Assembly: GCF_002362315.1 (NCBI RefSeq)
Contig: NZ_MTZV01000004.1
Coordinates: 992,001 to 1,056,000 of the forward strand
From: Paraburkholderia acidicola
Lineage (GTDB): Bacteria; Pseudomonadota; Gammaproteobacteria; Burkholderiales; Burkholderiaceae
Direction of reading: 5' to 3'
DNA length: 64,000 bases
The position numbers and the translations under genes were made by a program. The notes beneath the pieces are model-generated. The model was not told where the DNA came from and searched no databases. It worked only from the letters and a program-made list of their open reading frames with translations. This document shows positions 46,239-55,626 of the stretch, one piece after another; position 1 is the first letter of the stretch; each line of letters begins with the position of its first letter.

Positions 46239-47030
46239 TCAGGTCTTCTGTCCGGCCAGCGAGCGCGCCGAACCGAACACCTGGATCAGCCCCATCGAGG
46301 CCCACGTCACGACGAACGCGATCACCGCGAGCGCCGACGGTTCATATGCGCGGTTCGCGCCGATCAACTGCAGGTACGGTCCGAACGCGGGCCGGTCGAG
46401 CAGGCTCGCCAGTGTGAATTCACCGATCACCACCGCAAAGGTGAGAAACGCGCCCGAGAGAATGCCCGAGCGGATGTTCGGAAAGATCACCTTGAAGAGG
46501 ATCGTCGTCCAGTTCGCACCCAGACATTCGGCGGCTTCGGTCAGTGCGCGGATATCGACCGCGCGTAGCCCTGCATCGACGGAGCGGTACATGTACGGCA
46601 GCGACAGCGTCACGTAGCCGAGCACCAGCAATAAATCCGTCGCGCGTTCGTTGCCGGTGAGCGGCAGGATCGAACTGCTGTTGTAGATGCGCAGATAGCC
46701 GAACACGATCACGATGGCCGGAATCACCAGCGGCAGCAACGTGATGAACTCGACGAACGGGCGCAGCTTCGGCAGACGCAACTGCACCCAGTACGCGGTC
46801 GGCACGACCAGCAGAATACCGACGATGATCGTCAGCACCGCCATCAGCATCGAGTAGCCAAACGACGCCTGGAAGCGCGGATCGGCGAGCACCACGCGAT
46901 AGGCGTCGAAGCTGTAGGTGCCGCGGCGCATGCGCAGGCTGAATTCGAACGTGGCGATCAGCGGGATCAGAAAGTACAGCGAACCGACGATCATCGCGGT
47001 CCATGCGCCTACGCGCGACTGGCGTTTCAT
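46239..47030 (-). CDS. ABC transporter permease (PotC-like)
   Basis: A 263-residue BPD-type permease with six hydrophobic helices and the EAA loop ALTEAAECLGANWTTILFKVIFPNIRSGI. ATG 47030 overlaps the stop of the preceding permease by 4 bp (ATGA), so the two are translationally coupled and form a heterodimeric channel. The longer upstream frame is only the shadow of the other permease. Confidence 0.92.
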   Translation of the reverse strand: MKRQSRVGAWTAMIVGSLYFLIPLIATFEFSLRMRRGTYSFDAYRVVLADPRFQASFGYSMLMAVLTIIVGILLVVPTAYWVQLRLPKLRPFVEFITLLPLVIPAIVIVFGYLRIYNSSSILPLTGNERATDLLLVLGYVTLSLPYMYRSVDAGLRAVDIRALTEAAECLGANWTTILFKVIFPNIRSGILSGAFLTFAVVIGEFTLASLLDRPAFGPYLQLIGANRAYEPSALAVIAFVVTWASMGLIQVFGSARSLAGQKT

Positions 47031-47965
47031 CGACGGCCCCTTTCTGCGCGCGAACGCAGCCAGATGTAGCCGCCGTTCGACAGGCCGGTGACGAGGATCA
47101 TCCCGAGTGCGAGTGCGTAACCGAGGTTCTGGTTGTGCAGCACATCGCCGCGGATCTGTGCATACAACAGGATCGTCACGATGTTCAGCGAGCTGCCGGT
47201 CAGTGCATACGCAGTCGCGACCGCACCAAACGAGTTCGCGAACAGCAACAACGTCGCACCGAGCACGCTCGGCCACAGCACCGGTAGCGCGACATAGCGC
47301 CAGTATTGCGACGGTGTGCCGCCCAGGCAGTCGCACGCTTCACGCCATTCGCGCTTAAGGCCATCGAGCGCCGGCGTGACGATCAGCACCATCAGCGGAA
47401 TCTGGAAGTACAGGTAGGTCAGCGTGAGCCCCCAGAAGCTCAGCACGCTGAAACCGGTCGAATACAGATTGAAGTCGAGATACTTCTTCAGCAGCATCGT
47501 GACGAGCCCGACGCGGCCGAGCGTACAGATGAACGCGAACGCCAGCGGCACACCCGCGAAGTTCGACGCGACGCCGGAGAACGTCATCAGTGTCGGACGG
47601 ATCCACGCAGGCAGCTTGCCCTGCACTGCCGCCCATGCGAGCAGCGAACCGATGAACGCGCCACCAAGCGCCGATGCAGCGCTCACCTTGACGCTGATCC
47701 AGTACGCATCGAGCACGCCAGGCTGAAGCAACTCGCGAAAGTTCTCGAGCGTGAAATGGCCCTGGGGGTCCTGGAATGCACCGACGATCAGGAAGCCGGT
47801 CGGCAGGATCAGGAACAGCACCGCGAAGATAAAGAACGGCATGACGCCGATCCAGCTCCAGAGCGGCGACGCGCGTCCTGGACCGTTGACCTGCGGCGTC
47901 GGACTCGGCACGGGTGGAACCAGTAGTTCCGCGGGCCCGGCTCCGGCCTCGGATGAAGCGCTCAT
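47027..47965 (-). CDS. ABC transporter permease (PotB-like)
   Basis: A 312-residue permease with a long Pro-rich cytoplasmic N-terminus, six transmembrane segments (first WIGVMPFFIFAVLFLILPTGFLIVGAF) and the coupling loop EWREACDCLGGTPSQYWRYVALPVLWP. Pairs with the PotC-like permease. A 193-bp gap with no gene separates it from the binding-protein gene. Confidence 0.92.
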   Translation of the reverse strand: MSASSEAGAGPAELLVPPVPSPTPQVNGPGRASPLWSWIGVMPFFIFAVLFLILPTGFLIVGAFQDPQGHFTLENFRELLQPGVLDAYWISVKVSAASALGGAFIGSLLAWAAVQGKLPAWIRPTLMTFSGVASNFAGVPLAFAFICTLGRVGLVTMLLKKYLDFNLYSTGFSVLSFWGLTLTYLYFQIPLMVLIVTPALDGLKREWREACDCLGGTPSQYWRYVALPVLWPSVLGATLLLFANSFGAVATAYALTGSSLNIVTILLYAQIRGDVLHNQNLGYALALGMILVTGLSNGGYIWLRSRAERGRR

Positions 47966-48158
47966 AGCTCACCCCGAAAGGGCTTGCGGGTTGGTGTGCA
48001 TGCGTTCTTGCACATCACCCGCGGCTGCCATGCGCTGCGCGGCTCGCCGACAGCGCGAGCCTGCGTTCGCACGACAGGTCGATGCATCTGATTGATGCGT
48101 TTGCCGGCGCCGGGCACAACAGATACCCGGCACCGCTCCTGCTTTTACCTGACGGGAC

Positions 48159-49271
48159 TTACTTCACGCTGGCGCCGACCGCCGTGTCCCACTGCTTCGT
48201 GATCGTGTCCTTGTACGCGTCCTGCTGCGACAGCGTCGGGAACACTGCGTTCTTGTAGGCGCTAGCCGGCGGCAGCTTGTCGAGCAGCGCTTGCGGGACC
48301 TTCTTGGCGGCAACCAGCTCGTTGTAGCGGATCGGATGGCAGTAGCCGGCCAGCCAGCCGATCTGGCCTTCGTCCGAATACAGGTATTCCATCCACAGCT
48401 TCGCGGCATTCGGATGCGGCGCATAGGCGCTGATCGCCTGTGCGTAGACACCGGCCACCACACCCGTCTTCGGCACGACGACCTGGACCTTCGGGTTGCC
48501 CTTCAGCGTGTCGCGATCGGCAAGCGCGTTGTAGTCCCAGCGCACGATGATCGGCGTCGTCCCTTGCGCGAGCGATGCGGCCTTGCCGATCACCGGCACG
48601 AAGTTGCCGCGCTTGTTCAGCTCGGCGAAGAATTTCAGGCCAGCGTCAGCGGCTTTCGATGCATCGCCCTTCGCCTGCGACAGGCCAGCGGCATAGACGC
48701 TCTGAATCGCCTGGTTCGCGACACGCGGGTCACCCGCAAACGACACGGCGTTCTTGTATTCGGGCTTGAGCAGGTCCGACCAGTCGGTCGGCACCTTGTC
48801 GATCATGTCCGCGTTGACCTCGAACGACAGTACGCCGTAGTAATCGCCGTACCAGTAACCTTCCGGATCTTTCGATTCAGCCGGAATCGAATTCCACGTC
48901 GAGACCTTGTACGGCTGCAACAGGCCTTGCGCCTTCGCGGTCGGTCCGAACGACAGGCCGACGTCGATCACGTCGGGCGCCTGCGGCCCCTTGTTGCCCT
49001 TGTTCGCCTTGATCGCTTCGACTTCATCGCCGGAACCCGCATCCGGATTCAGTTCGTTGATCTTGATGCCGTATTTTTTCTGAAAGCCGGCGATCAACGC
49101 GCCGTAACCGCACCAGTCATGCGGCAGGGCGATCGTGGTCAGCTGACCTTCCTGCTTCGCGGCGGCCACCAGCGCGTCGGACGGCGCGGCGAATGCAACG
49201 CTCATCCCCCCCGCCGCGACGCCCGCAACGGCCGACAGCGAAACAAAACGGCTTAACTTCGTGCGGTTCAT
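48159..49271 (-). CDS. Extracellular solute-binding protein of the ABC transporter
   Basis: A 370-residue periplasmic binding protein: signal peptide ending at SVAFAAPS, then LTTIALPHDWCGYGALIAGFQKKYGIKINEL and DVIDVGLSFGPTAKAQGLLQPYK, resembling the PotD/2-aminoethylphosphonate group of family 1 binding proteins. ATG 49271 begins a normal signal. It follows the GDPD gene by 52 bp in the operon. The ligand is not identified; the family binds polyamines, iron or phosphonates. Confidence 0.9.
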   Translation of the reverse strand: MNRTKLSRFVSLSAVAGVAAGGMSVAFAAPSDALVAAAKQEGQLTTIALPHDWCGYGALIAGFQKKYGIKINELNPDAGSGDEVEAIKANKGNKGPQAPDVIDVGLSFGPTAKAQGLLQPYKVSTWNSIPAESKDPEGYWYGDYYGVLSFEVNADMIDKVPTDWSDLLKPEYKNAVSFAGDPRVANQAIQSVYAAGLSQAKGDASKAADAGLKFFAELNKRGNFVPVIGKAASLAQGTTPIIVRWDYNALADRDTLKGNPKVQVVVPKTGVVAGVYAQAISAYAPHPNAAKLWMEYLYSDEGQIGWLAGYCHPIRYNELVAAKKVPQALLDKLPPASAYKNAVFPTLSQQDAYKDTITKQWDTAVGASVK

Positions 49272-49323
49272 GGTGTTCCCATCCTCTGCCGAAAATTGCT
49301 ACGTTGATGAATGTGTCCGGACT

Positions 49324-50112
49324 TCACGCAACGGTGCGTGCGTCGCCAGCGATGATATCGATGCGATCGGTACAGATCATGTCGACGCCCCAGCGCACCA
49401 GTTCTTCCGCGCGTGCGGGATCGTTGACGGTATAGGTCAGCACGCGCAGGCCTGCAGCGTGAATCGCCTCGACCTGCTGTTCGGTGATCCGCTTGTGGTC
49501 CGTATGCAGCGATACGCAATCGAGTTCGCGCACGATGCGCAACCAGTCGTCGGGCAGCGCCTCGAACAGCATGCCGCGCGGCAGTTCCGGCACGGCATCG
49601 CGGGCAGCGGTGAGCGCTTCGATGGAGAACGACGACAGCAGCGGCGGCAGCGTTGCCGATTGCCACAGCGTGCGCGCAGCCTGCGCGACAAGCGTCCCGG
49701 TCAGCGCATCGCGCCCGGGGCACGGCTTGATTTCGATGTTGGCGGCAATTCCTTCGCGCGCGCAGCGGGCGGCGACGTCGGCCAGAGTGGGCAGCCGCGT
49801 GCCGGCAAAGTCCGGTCCGTACCACGAGCCGGCGTCGAGCGCGGCGAGTTGCGCCCAGGAATGTTGCGCAGCAGCGCCGTGACCATTGGTCGTGCGATCG
49901 AGCAGATCGTCATGCAGCAGGTAGACCGTATTGTCCGCGGAGAGCTTTGCGTCGAATTCGATCATCCGGTAGCCGTAACGGATACAGGCGTCGAATCCTG
50001 CCAGCGTGTTTTCGGGCGTCAGCGATCCGCCAATCCGGTGAGCGACGCGCGCCGGATAAGGCCACGTGCCGCGTGCATCCCGCGCGGCTGCATGAGTGCT
50101 CTCCTCTTTCAC
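49324..50112 (-). CDS. Glycerophosphodiester phosphodiesterase
   Basis: A 262-residue GDPD-fold enzyme that cleaves glycerophosphodiesters to sn-glycerol-3-phosphate and an alcohol. Catalytic and metal sites are visible: AHRIGGSLTPENTLAGFDACI (HR and EN), EFDAKLSADNTVYLLHDDLLDRTTN (ExD and HD), and IEIKPCPG. No signal peptide, so cytoplasmic (UgpQ-like). GTG 50112 is preceded by GGGTGACGGGAC. It heads the ABC operon, which suggests the transporter brings in glycerophosphodiesters. Confidence 0.93.
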   Translation of the reverse strand: MKEESTHAAARDARGTWPYPARVAHRIGGSLTPENTLAGFDACIRYGYRMIEFDAKLSADNTVYLLHDDLLDRTTNGHGAAAQHSWAQLAALDAGSWYGPDFAGTRLPTLADVAARCAREGIAANIEIKPCPGRDALTGTLVAQAARTLWQSATLPPLLSSFSIEALTAARDAVPELPRGMLFEALPDDWLRIVRELDCVSLHTDHKRITEQQVEAIHAAGLRVLTYTVNDPARAEELVRWGVDMICTDRIDIIAGDARTVA

Positions 50113-50290
50113 GTCCCGTCACCCTTTTCAATGAGCTTGATCGACCCGTCGGCCCCGCCGCTGATAGCCCTCTGCAGCCGCCGGCAAGCGTCGCGCTGCA
50201 GTGCACCCAAAGCGCTCGTGCGCACCCGTACAGCGGTGGCCCCGCCGATCGCCCTGGCAGTATGTCCAGCTAAAACGACGCGCAGTTTAC

Positions 50291-50362
50291 CGAAAGCGAC
50301 ATCGATTGTTCGAAAGCGGACACATCCCTTCCTTTCCGAACATCCGATTTTCGAAATGCGCA
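50291..50362. promoter_or_regulatory. Candidate DeoR-family operator (three direct repeats)
   Basis: CGAAAGCGACA (50291-50301), CGAAAGCGGACA (50311-50322) and CGAAATGCGCA (50352-50362) are spaced 20 and 41 bp apart, close to two and four helical turns, in the divergent gap between the GDPD operon and the DeoR-type gene. Direct-repeat operators are usual for DeoR-family repressors. The gap 50113-50549 has no gene. Confidence 0.5.
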
Positions 50363-50549
50363 CCGAATCGCCAATCTGCGAAGGCTAAATTCAAATACAC
50401 AACTATGCAAGCTGCCAAAAAAATACAACACGCGGCGGATAAAATAGTACGCTCGACATCTGTATGACATACCCGAATGGCAGTGATGGGTATGCGTAGC
50501 ACGCTTAATTTTCCTTATTTTGTTTCCTTTTTGCGCCGGGACTAATGGC

Positions 50550-51320
50550 ATGTGGCAGAAAGACCGTCATCAACGAATCCGCGCACTCCTGTCGACGCTA
50601 CAACGGGTATCCACCGAGCGCATCATGGCGGACCTCGATGTGTCGCGCGAAACCGTGCGGCGCGATCTGCTCGACCTCGAAGCGTTGGGTGAGCTGCGGC
50701 GCGTACACGGCGGCGCGGTACGGCCCGGTGACGAAGCGCCGATCGCGGAACGCGCGCATACCCACGTCAAGTCCAAGAACGCGATCGCAAAAGCGGCAAC
50801 CGGTGTGATCGCGAGCGGCCAGACGCTCTTCATCGATGCGGGCACGACCACTGCGCTACTCGCCGAAGAACTGGCGAAGCTCGCCAATCTGACCATCGTC
50901 ACCAACTCGATCGACGTCGCGCTAAAGCTGCGTGGCTCTGCCGAATCTACGGAAATGTCGAACGAAGTCATCCTGCTGGGCGGCTCGATCAGCGAACGCG
51001 CGTTCGCCACTACCGGGGCGACGACGATACTCGACATCCGGCGCTATCGCGCCGATGTCGCGCTGCTGTCGCCAACCGGCGTCGATGTGCGCAGTGGTGC
51101 GACGAACTTCGATCACGCCGAAACGGAAGTCGCGCGTGCGATGGTGGACTGCGCGGACAAGATCGTGATCCTCGCGGACTACAGCAAGATTGGCCAGCGC
51201 AGCCGCGTGTCGTATTGCCCCGCCGAACGCATCGACGTGCTGATCACCAACAGCAAGGCGACCGACGTGCCCGACTTCGCGCCGCTAAAAAAGAAAGTGC
51301 GCAAAGTAATCTTCGCCTGA
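50550..51320 (+). CDS. DeoR-family transcriptional regulator (GlpR-like)
   Basis: A 256-residue repressor: N-terminal DeoR helix-turn-helix (RHQRIRALLSTLQRVSTERIMADLDVSRETVRRDLLDLEALGELRRVHGGAV) and a C-terminal sugar-phosphate isomerase-like sensor (FIDAGTTTALLAEELAKLANLTIVTNSIDVAL, DYSKIGQRS). The sensor family binds sugar or polyol phosphates such as glycerol-3-phosphate. ATG 50550 (MWQKDRHQRI). Divergent from the GDPD-ABC operon, which it probably controls. Confidence 0.92.
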   Translation: MWQKDRHQRIRALLSTLQRVSTERIMADLDVSRETVRRDLLDLEALGELRRVHGGAVRPGDEAPIAERAHTHVKSKNAIAKAATGVIASGQTLFIDAGTTTALLAEELAKLANLTIVTNSIDVALKLRGSAESTEMSNEVILLGGSISERAFATTGATTILDIRRYRADVALLSPTGVDVRSGATNFDHAETEVARAMVDCADKIVILADYSKIGQRSRVSYCPAERIDVLITNSKATDVPDFAPLKKKVRKVIFA

Positions 51321-51338
51321 GCGCGGCGTACAGGTCGC

Positions 51339-53006
51339 TCATTCCTTCACGTGCATCGTGTCGAGCGCGCGCTTGCGCAGCCGTGTTTGCCGCAGGGCGC
51401 CCGCTGCGTCGAGCACGGGGTAGGCCGTCGAACAGAACAGCGAGTTGAGCCGCTTCATATCGCTGATCAGGTCCAGATGCAGCGCGCTGGTTTCAATGCT
51501 GCGCAGCGTCTGTCCCGTCAGCCGGTCGACGTGCGCATACGAATAGGCGCGTTCGAGATCGCGGAAACGTTCCTTCTCGGCCAGCAACCGCTCCGCACAA
51601 CGCAGGTCGCTGTTCAGGAACACCGATAGCCCAAGCTGCAGATTGCTGACGAGCCGCGTATGCAGGTCCTCGAGTTCGCCGAGCCCTTCTTCCGAGAACG
51701 ACAGACGATGCGAGATCTTCTTCTCCTCGATATCGCTGACGATGCGCTCGATGATGTCGCCCGCGTGTTCGAGATTGATTGTCAACGCGATGATGTCGGT
51801 CCAGCGGCGGCTATCGGGCTCGTCGAGCTGTTCGCGGGAAATCTGCGCGAGATAGGTCTTCACGGCCGCATACAGATGATCGATGTCGTCGTCCATGCGG
51901 ATCGTTTCGCGCGCTTTCTGCAGATCGTTGTTGTGTAGCAGCTCGGCGACGTTATCGAGCATCGCACGAACGATGTCGCCGACGCGCAGCACTTCGCGGG
52001 CAGCGTTTGCGAGCGCGAGGCTCGGCGTAGACAGCGCGGCCGCGTCGAGATGCAACGGACGGATCTCGCCGTTCGGCACGGCACGATCGGGCAGCAGGCG
52101 CTCGCAGATGCGTCCGACCGGATCGATCAGCAGCAGGCACACGCAACAGCGCAGCGTGTTGTAGATCAGATGAAAGCCGACGGTCGCTTCGCGCGGATTG
52201 GCGATCAGCACCGGCAGCCCGCGCGCGAGCAACGACGCGAACGGCAGGATCAGCAATGCGCCGGCAAACTTGAACGCAAGGCTGCCAAGCGCAAGGCGTC
52301 GCGCCGCGGCGTTCTGCGCCAGCGTACCGAACAGCGCCAGCATGCCGCTGCCCAGGTTTGCGCCAATCACGAGGCACAGCGCGACCTTCAGCGAGATCAC
52401 GCCTGACGAGGCGAGCGTCGCCGTCAGCAGCACCGCTGCGAGGCTCGAGTACGAGATCATCGCGAACGCCGCGCCGACCAGCGCATCGAGCATCGTGTCG
52501 CCGGTCAGCGCGCCGAACATCACGCGCACGCCGGCGCCGGTCATCATCGGCTGAGCGGCTTCGACGATCAGATGCAGCGCGAGCAGGATCATGCCGAGGC
52601 CGATCGCGGTCCGGCCCACCTGGCCGAGACGCGTCTGCTTGCGTGACAGGAACACCGGTACGCCGAACAGCACGAGGATCGGCGACAGCCAGGACAGATC
52701 GAGCGTCAACACGCGCGCCATCAGCGCCGTACCGACGTCGGCACCGAGCATGATTGCGAGGCCGGCCGTGAGCGGCAACAGCCCCTGCGCCGCAAACGAC
52801 GTCACGATCACCGCAGTCGCATTACTGCTCTGTACAAGACTCGTCACGCCGATCCCGGCGAGAAATGCCTTCAGACGACCATCGGTACTACGGCCGAGCA
52901 CGCGCCGCAGATCGGCGCCGAGCACGCGCAGGATGCCAGTGCGCACGATATGCGAGCCCCACACGAGCAGGGCGACCCCAGACAGCAGATTGAGAAGAAT
53001 CAACAT
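51339..53006 (-). CDS. Na/Pi cotransporter family protein with C-terminal PhoU-like domain
   Basis: A 555-residue protein. The N-terminal half has two inverted PNaS repeats with GVTSLVQSSNATAVIVTSFAAQGLL and SYSSLAAVLLTATLASSGVIS, the QSSS-type motifs of Na/phosphate cotransporters, and eight or so helices. The C-terminal half (about 340-550) is PhoU-like helical bundle (VGDIVRAMLDNVAELLHNNDLQKARETIRMDDDIDHLY). It is convergent with the DeoR gene and 18 bp away. Imports or exports phosphate; the neighbouring GDPD fits a phosphate-acquisition theme. Confidence 0.9.
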   Translation of the reverse strand: MLILLNLLSGVALLVWGSHIVRTGILRVLGADLRRVLGRSTDGRLKAFLAGIGVTSLVQSSNATAVIVTSFAAQGLLPLTAGLAIMLGADVGTALMARVLTLDLSWLSPILVLFGVPVFLSRKQTRLGQVGRTAIGLGMILLALHLIVEAAQPMMTGAGVRVMFGALTGDTMLDALVGAAFAMISYSSLAAVLLTATLASSGVISLKVALCLVIGANLGSGMLALFGTLAQNAAARRLALGSLAFKFAGALLILPFASLLARGLPVLIANPREATVGFHLIYNTLRCCVCLLLIDPVGRICERLLPDRAVPNGEIRPLHLDAAALSTPSLALANAAREVLRVGDIVRAMLDNVAELLHNNDLQKARETIRMDDDIDHLYAAVKTYLAQISREQLDEPDSRRWTDIIALTINLEHAGDIIERIVSDIEEKKISHRLSFSEEGLGELEDLHTRLVSNLQLGLSVFLNSDLRCAERLLAEKERFRDLERAYSYAHVDRLTGQTLRSIETSALHLDLISDMKRLNSLFCSTAYPVLDAAGALRQTRLRKRALDTMHVKE

Positions 53007-53169
53007 GACTGACTACGCTTTCGATACCTTCGGCCACGATGGTCGCTGGCTGCCGGCCAGAAGCAGCGCGGCGTTTGTGACAGTAGTGTTGCACATTTTT
53101 GCCATATTGTAATTTTGTGCATTTAAATATACGATCGCCCCGACTGACCACTGCCGGGAGAGAGAAGTA

Positions 53170-53859
53170 ATGAGCCGCAATCTTGCGCTGTTCGATCTGG
53201 ACCACACGCTGCTGCCGCTCGACAGCGATCAGTCGTGGGCGCATTTCATTGCAGGGTTGGGGATCGACGGGGCGCAGCAGCACGCCGATGAAATCGACGC
53301 GTACTACCAGCAATACGTAGCAGGCACGCTCGACATGAACGATTACCTGAACTACACGCTCGCGCCGCTGGCTCGCCATTCGCGCGCGCAGCTCGACGCG
53401 TGGCATGCACAGTTCATGGAAAAGGTGATCGTCCCGGCCATTCGCCCTGCCGCAGTTGCGCTGCTGCGTCGGCATCTCGATGCGGGTGACCTGTGCTGCA
53501 TCGTCACCGCGACCAACGTGTTCGTCACGGCGCCAATCGCGAAGGCACTCGGCATCGAGCATCTGCTCGGCATTGAGATCGGCACCGAGGGCAACGACCC
53601 GGCTGCGCGCTATACCGGCGCTGCGACCGGCGTACCGAGTTTTCGTGAAGGCAAGATCGTGCGCACGGACGAGTGGCTCGCATCGCTCGGGCACACGCTG
53701 AAGGACTTTCCGAAGAGCTACTTCTATAGCGACTCGATCAACGATGTGCCGCTGCTCGAACGCGTCACCGATCCGGTCGCGACGAATCCGGACGACCGGC
53801 TGCGCGTTGTGGCGAAGGAGCGAGGCTGGCCGGTGCTTGAGTTATTTGGCACTGCCTGA
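53170..53859 (+). CDS. HAD-IB family phosphatase
   Basis: A 229-residue SerB-like HAD phosphatase. Motif I is FDLDHTLLPLDSDQ (DxDxT variant), motif II VTATN (CIVTATNVFVT), motif III Lys in GVPSFREGKI and YFYSDSINDVPLLERV with the acidic pair. Ribosome site GGGAGAGAG precedes ATG 53170. The substrate is unknown; relatives act on phosphoserine or other small phosphomonoesters. Confidence 0.92.
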   Translation: MSRNLALFDLDHTLLPLDSDQSWAHFIAGLGIDGAQQHADEIDAYYQQYVAGTLDMNDYLNYTLAPLARHSRAQLDAWHAQFMEKVIVPAIRPAAVALLRRHLDAGDLCCIVTATNVFVTAPIAKALGIEHLLGIEIGTEGNDPAARYTGAATGVPSFREGKIVRTDEWLASLGHTLKDFPKSYFYSDSINDVPLLERVTDPVATNPDDRLRVVAKERGWPVLELFGTA

Positions 53860-53877
53860 TCCGGCGCGTGAGCGAGT

Positions 53878-53925
53878 GCGTGACGTCGTAGTTGCGTGAC
53901 GTCGTAGTTGCATAACGTTACGCAC
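53878..53925. repeat. Tandem 16-bp repeat with hairpin between convergent genes
   Basis: GCGTGACGTCGTAGTT occurs twice in tandem (53878-53893, 53894-53909). The first copy can also pair with ACGTTACGCAC just before 53925 (10 of 11 bases) to form a stem, so it may act as a terminator for the HAD gene or tauC. Small local duplication. Confidence 0.6.
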
Positions 53926-54820
53926 GCCCCTTCCACGGCACGAGCCGCCGCTCGAGCGCACGCATCCCGAGATCGAAGATCCACGCGATCAGGCCGATCA
54001 GCACAATCCCCATCACGACCACATCGGTGCGCAGAAAGCTCGACGCGTTGAGCACCATCTGTCCGAGCCCCGCAGTCGCCGCGACCATTTCGGCAGCGAC
54101 GAGCGTCGTCCAGCCAAAACCGATCGCGATGCGCAGCCCGGTCAGGATCTCGGGCAGCGCCGCCGGCAATACGACATGGCGCACGACCTGCGCAAAGCGA
54201 CCACCGAGCGAATACGCAGCATGAATCTGTTCAACGGTAGCGCTACGCGCTCCGGCGCGCGCGGCCATCGCGATCGGCGCAAAGCAGGCCAGATAGATAA
54301 CGACGATCTTCGCGGTTTCATCGATACCGAACCAGATGACGACGAGCGGCAGGTAAGCGAGCGGCGGTAGCGGTCGGTAGAACTCCAGAGGGGGATCGAG
54401 CAACCCGCGCGCGATCCGGCTCACGCCCATCAGGATGCCGACCGGCACTGCGGTGGCCGCTGCCAGTGCGAACGCGCCGAACACGCGCAACGCACTCCAC
54501 GCCAGATGCTCCGATAACGGCAGACCGCCCTGAATGCGGCCGTGCCATGCATCGATAAACGCGGCCCATACCGCTTCGGGCGTGGGCAAAAACAGCGGCG
54601 GCAGCCAGTGCAGGTGCGTGGCGAGCCACCATAGCGCGGCCAGCGTCGCCACCGAAGCCGCGCTCAACGCTGCGGTCGGTCCTTCGCCGGGCATGCGCCA
54701 TGTGCGTGCGGAGCGTCTGGCAGGTTTTGCCGTTCGAACGCGACCCGATGCATGGTCCGTCCTGGCGTAGACAACCGGCTCCAGCACAGGCCGCTCGAGT
54801 GAATCGCGCGATGCCGTCAT
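53918..54820 (-). CDS. tauC: Sulfonate/taurine-type ABC transporter permease
   Basis: A 300-residue BPD permease of the nitrate/sulfonate group, with six helices and the coupling loop [46 protein letters not shown] long Arg-rich cytoplasmic N-terminus (about 45 residues) precedes the first helix. It starts with ATGA overlap on tauB. Ligand class assigned from similarity to TauC/SsuC; taurine itself is not proven. Confidence 0.85.
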   Translation of the reverse strand: MTASRDSLERPVLEPVVYARTDHASGRVRTAKPARRSARTWRMPGEGPTAALSAASVATLAALWWLATHLHWLPPLFLPTPEAVWAAFIDAWHGRIQGGLPLSEHLAWSALRVFGAFALAAATAVPVGILMGVSRIARGLLDPPLEFYRPLPPLAYLPLVVIWFGIDETAKIVVIYLACFAPIAMAARAGARSATVEQIHAAYSLGGRFAQVVRHVVLPAALPEILTGLRIAIGFGWTTLVAAEMVAATAGLGQMVLNASSFLRTDVVVMGIVLIGLIAWIFDLGMRALERRLVPWKGRA

Positions 54821-55614
54821 GACACACTCTCCTGCGGCGCGCGTTCGTGCAGATGCCGCACCAGCCGTTCACGCCACTCGATGAAATCCGGTGCGGACTT
54901 CACCGCGCGCGCATCGCGCGTCTCGATGAAGCGCCGCGCGAACGGCAAGGTCCACGTCTGCGCGATACGACCCGGACCAGGCGTCATCACGACGAGACGT
55001 GTCGCGAGAAACAGCGCCTCTTCAACACTGTGCGTGATGAAGAACACCGTCTTGCCGGTTCGATCCCACACGTCGAGTACCAGCTCCTGCATCGACTCGC
55101 GTGTCATTGCGTCGAGTGCGCCCATCGGTTCGTCCATCAACAGCACCTGCGGATCGCTGGCAAGCGCACGCGCGATACCCACCCGCTGCTGCATACCACC
55201 CGACAACGCATACACACGCGAATGCGCATACCGCTCGAGCCCGACCAGCGCGAGCACGCGACGTGCGATGCGCTCGCGCTCCGCCTTCGGCACGCGCTGA
55301 AAGCGCAGCCCGAGCGCGACGTTGTCGAGCACATCGAGCCACGGCATCAACGCGTACTTCTGGAACACGACGCCGCGATCGGCACCGGGCCCATCGACCG
55401 GTTCGCCGTTCAGCAGAATCTCGCCTTCACCGGGCGCGATAAAACCAGCGATGCAGTTGAGCAACGTCGTCTTGCCGCAGCCCGACGCGCCGAGCGCCAC
55501 GACGAATTCGCCGGGCTCGATGTGCAGGTCGACATCCTGGAGCGCGATTGTCGGCGGTGTGCCGCGCGCGCCCGGATAAGCAACCGATAGATGCCGGATT
55601 TCGAGTCCGCTCAT
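54817..55614 (-). CDS. tauB: Sulfonate/taurine-type ABC transporter ATP-binding protein
   Basis: A 265-residue ATPase with Walker [11 protein letters not shown]-loop [23 protein letters not shown], signature [16 protein letters not shown], Walker [14 protein letters not shown] and His switch [24 protein letters not shown]. The DNVALGL and MTPGPG segments are typical of TauB/SsuB. It lies between tauA and tauC. Confidence 0.88.
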   Translation of the reverse strand: MSGLEIRHLSVAYPGARGTPPTIALQDVDLHIEPGEFVVALGASGCGKTTLLNCIAGFIAPGEGEILLNGEPVDGPGADRGVVFQKYALMPWLDVLDNVALGLRFQRVPKAERERIARRVLALVGLERYAHSRVYALSGGMQQRVGIARALASDPQVLLMDEPMGALDAMTRESMQELVLDVWDRTGKTVFFITHSVEEALFLATRLVVMTPGPGRIAQTWTLPFARRFIETRDARAVKSAPDFIEWRERLVRHLHERAPQESVS

Positions 55615-55626
55615 GTCATGTCCGGC

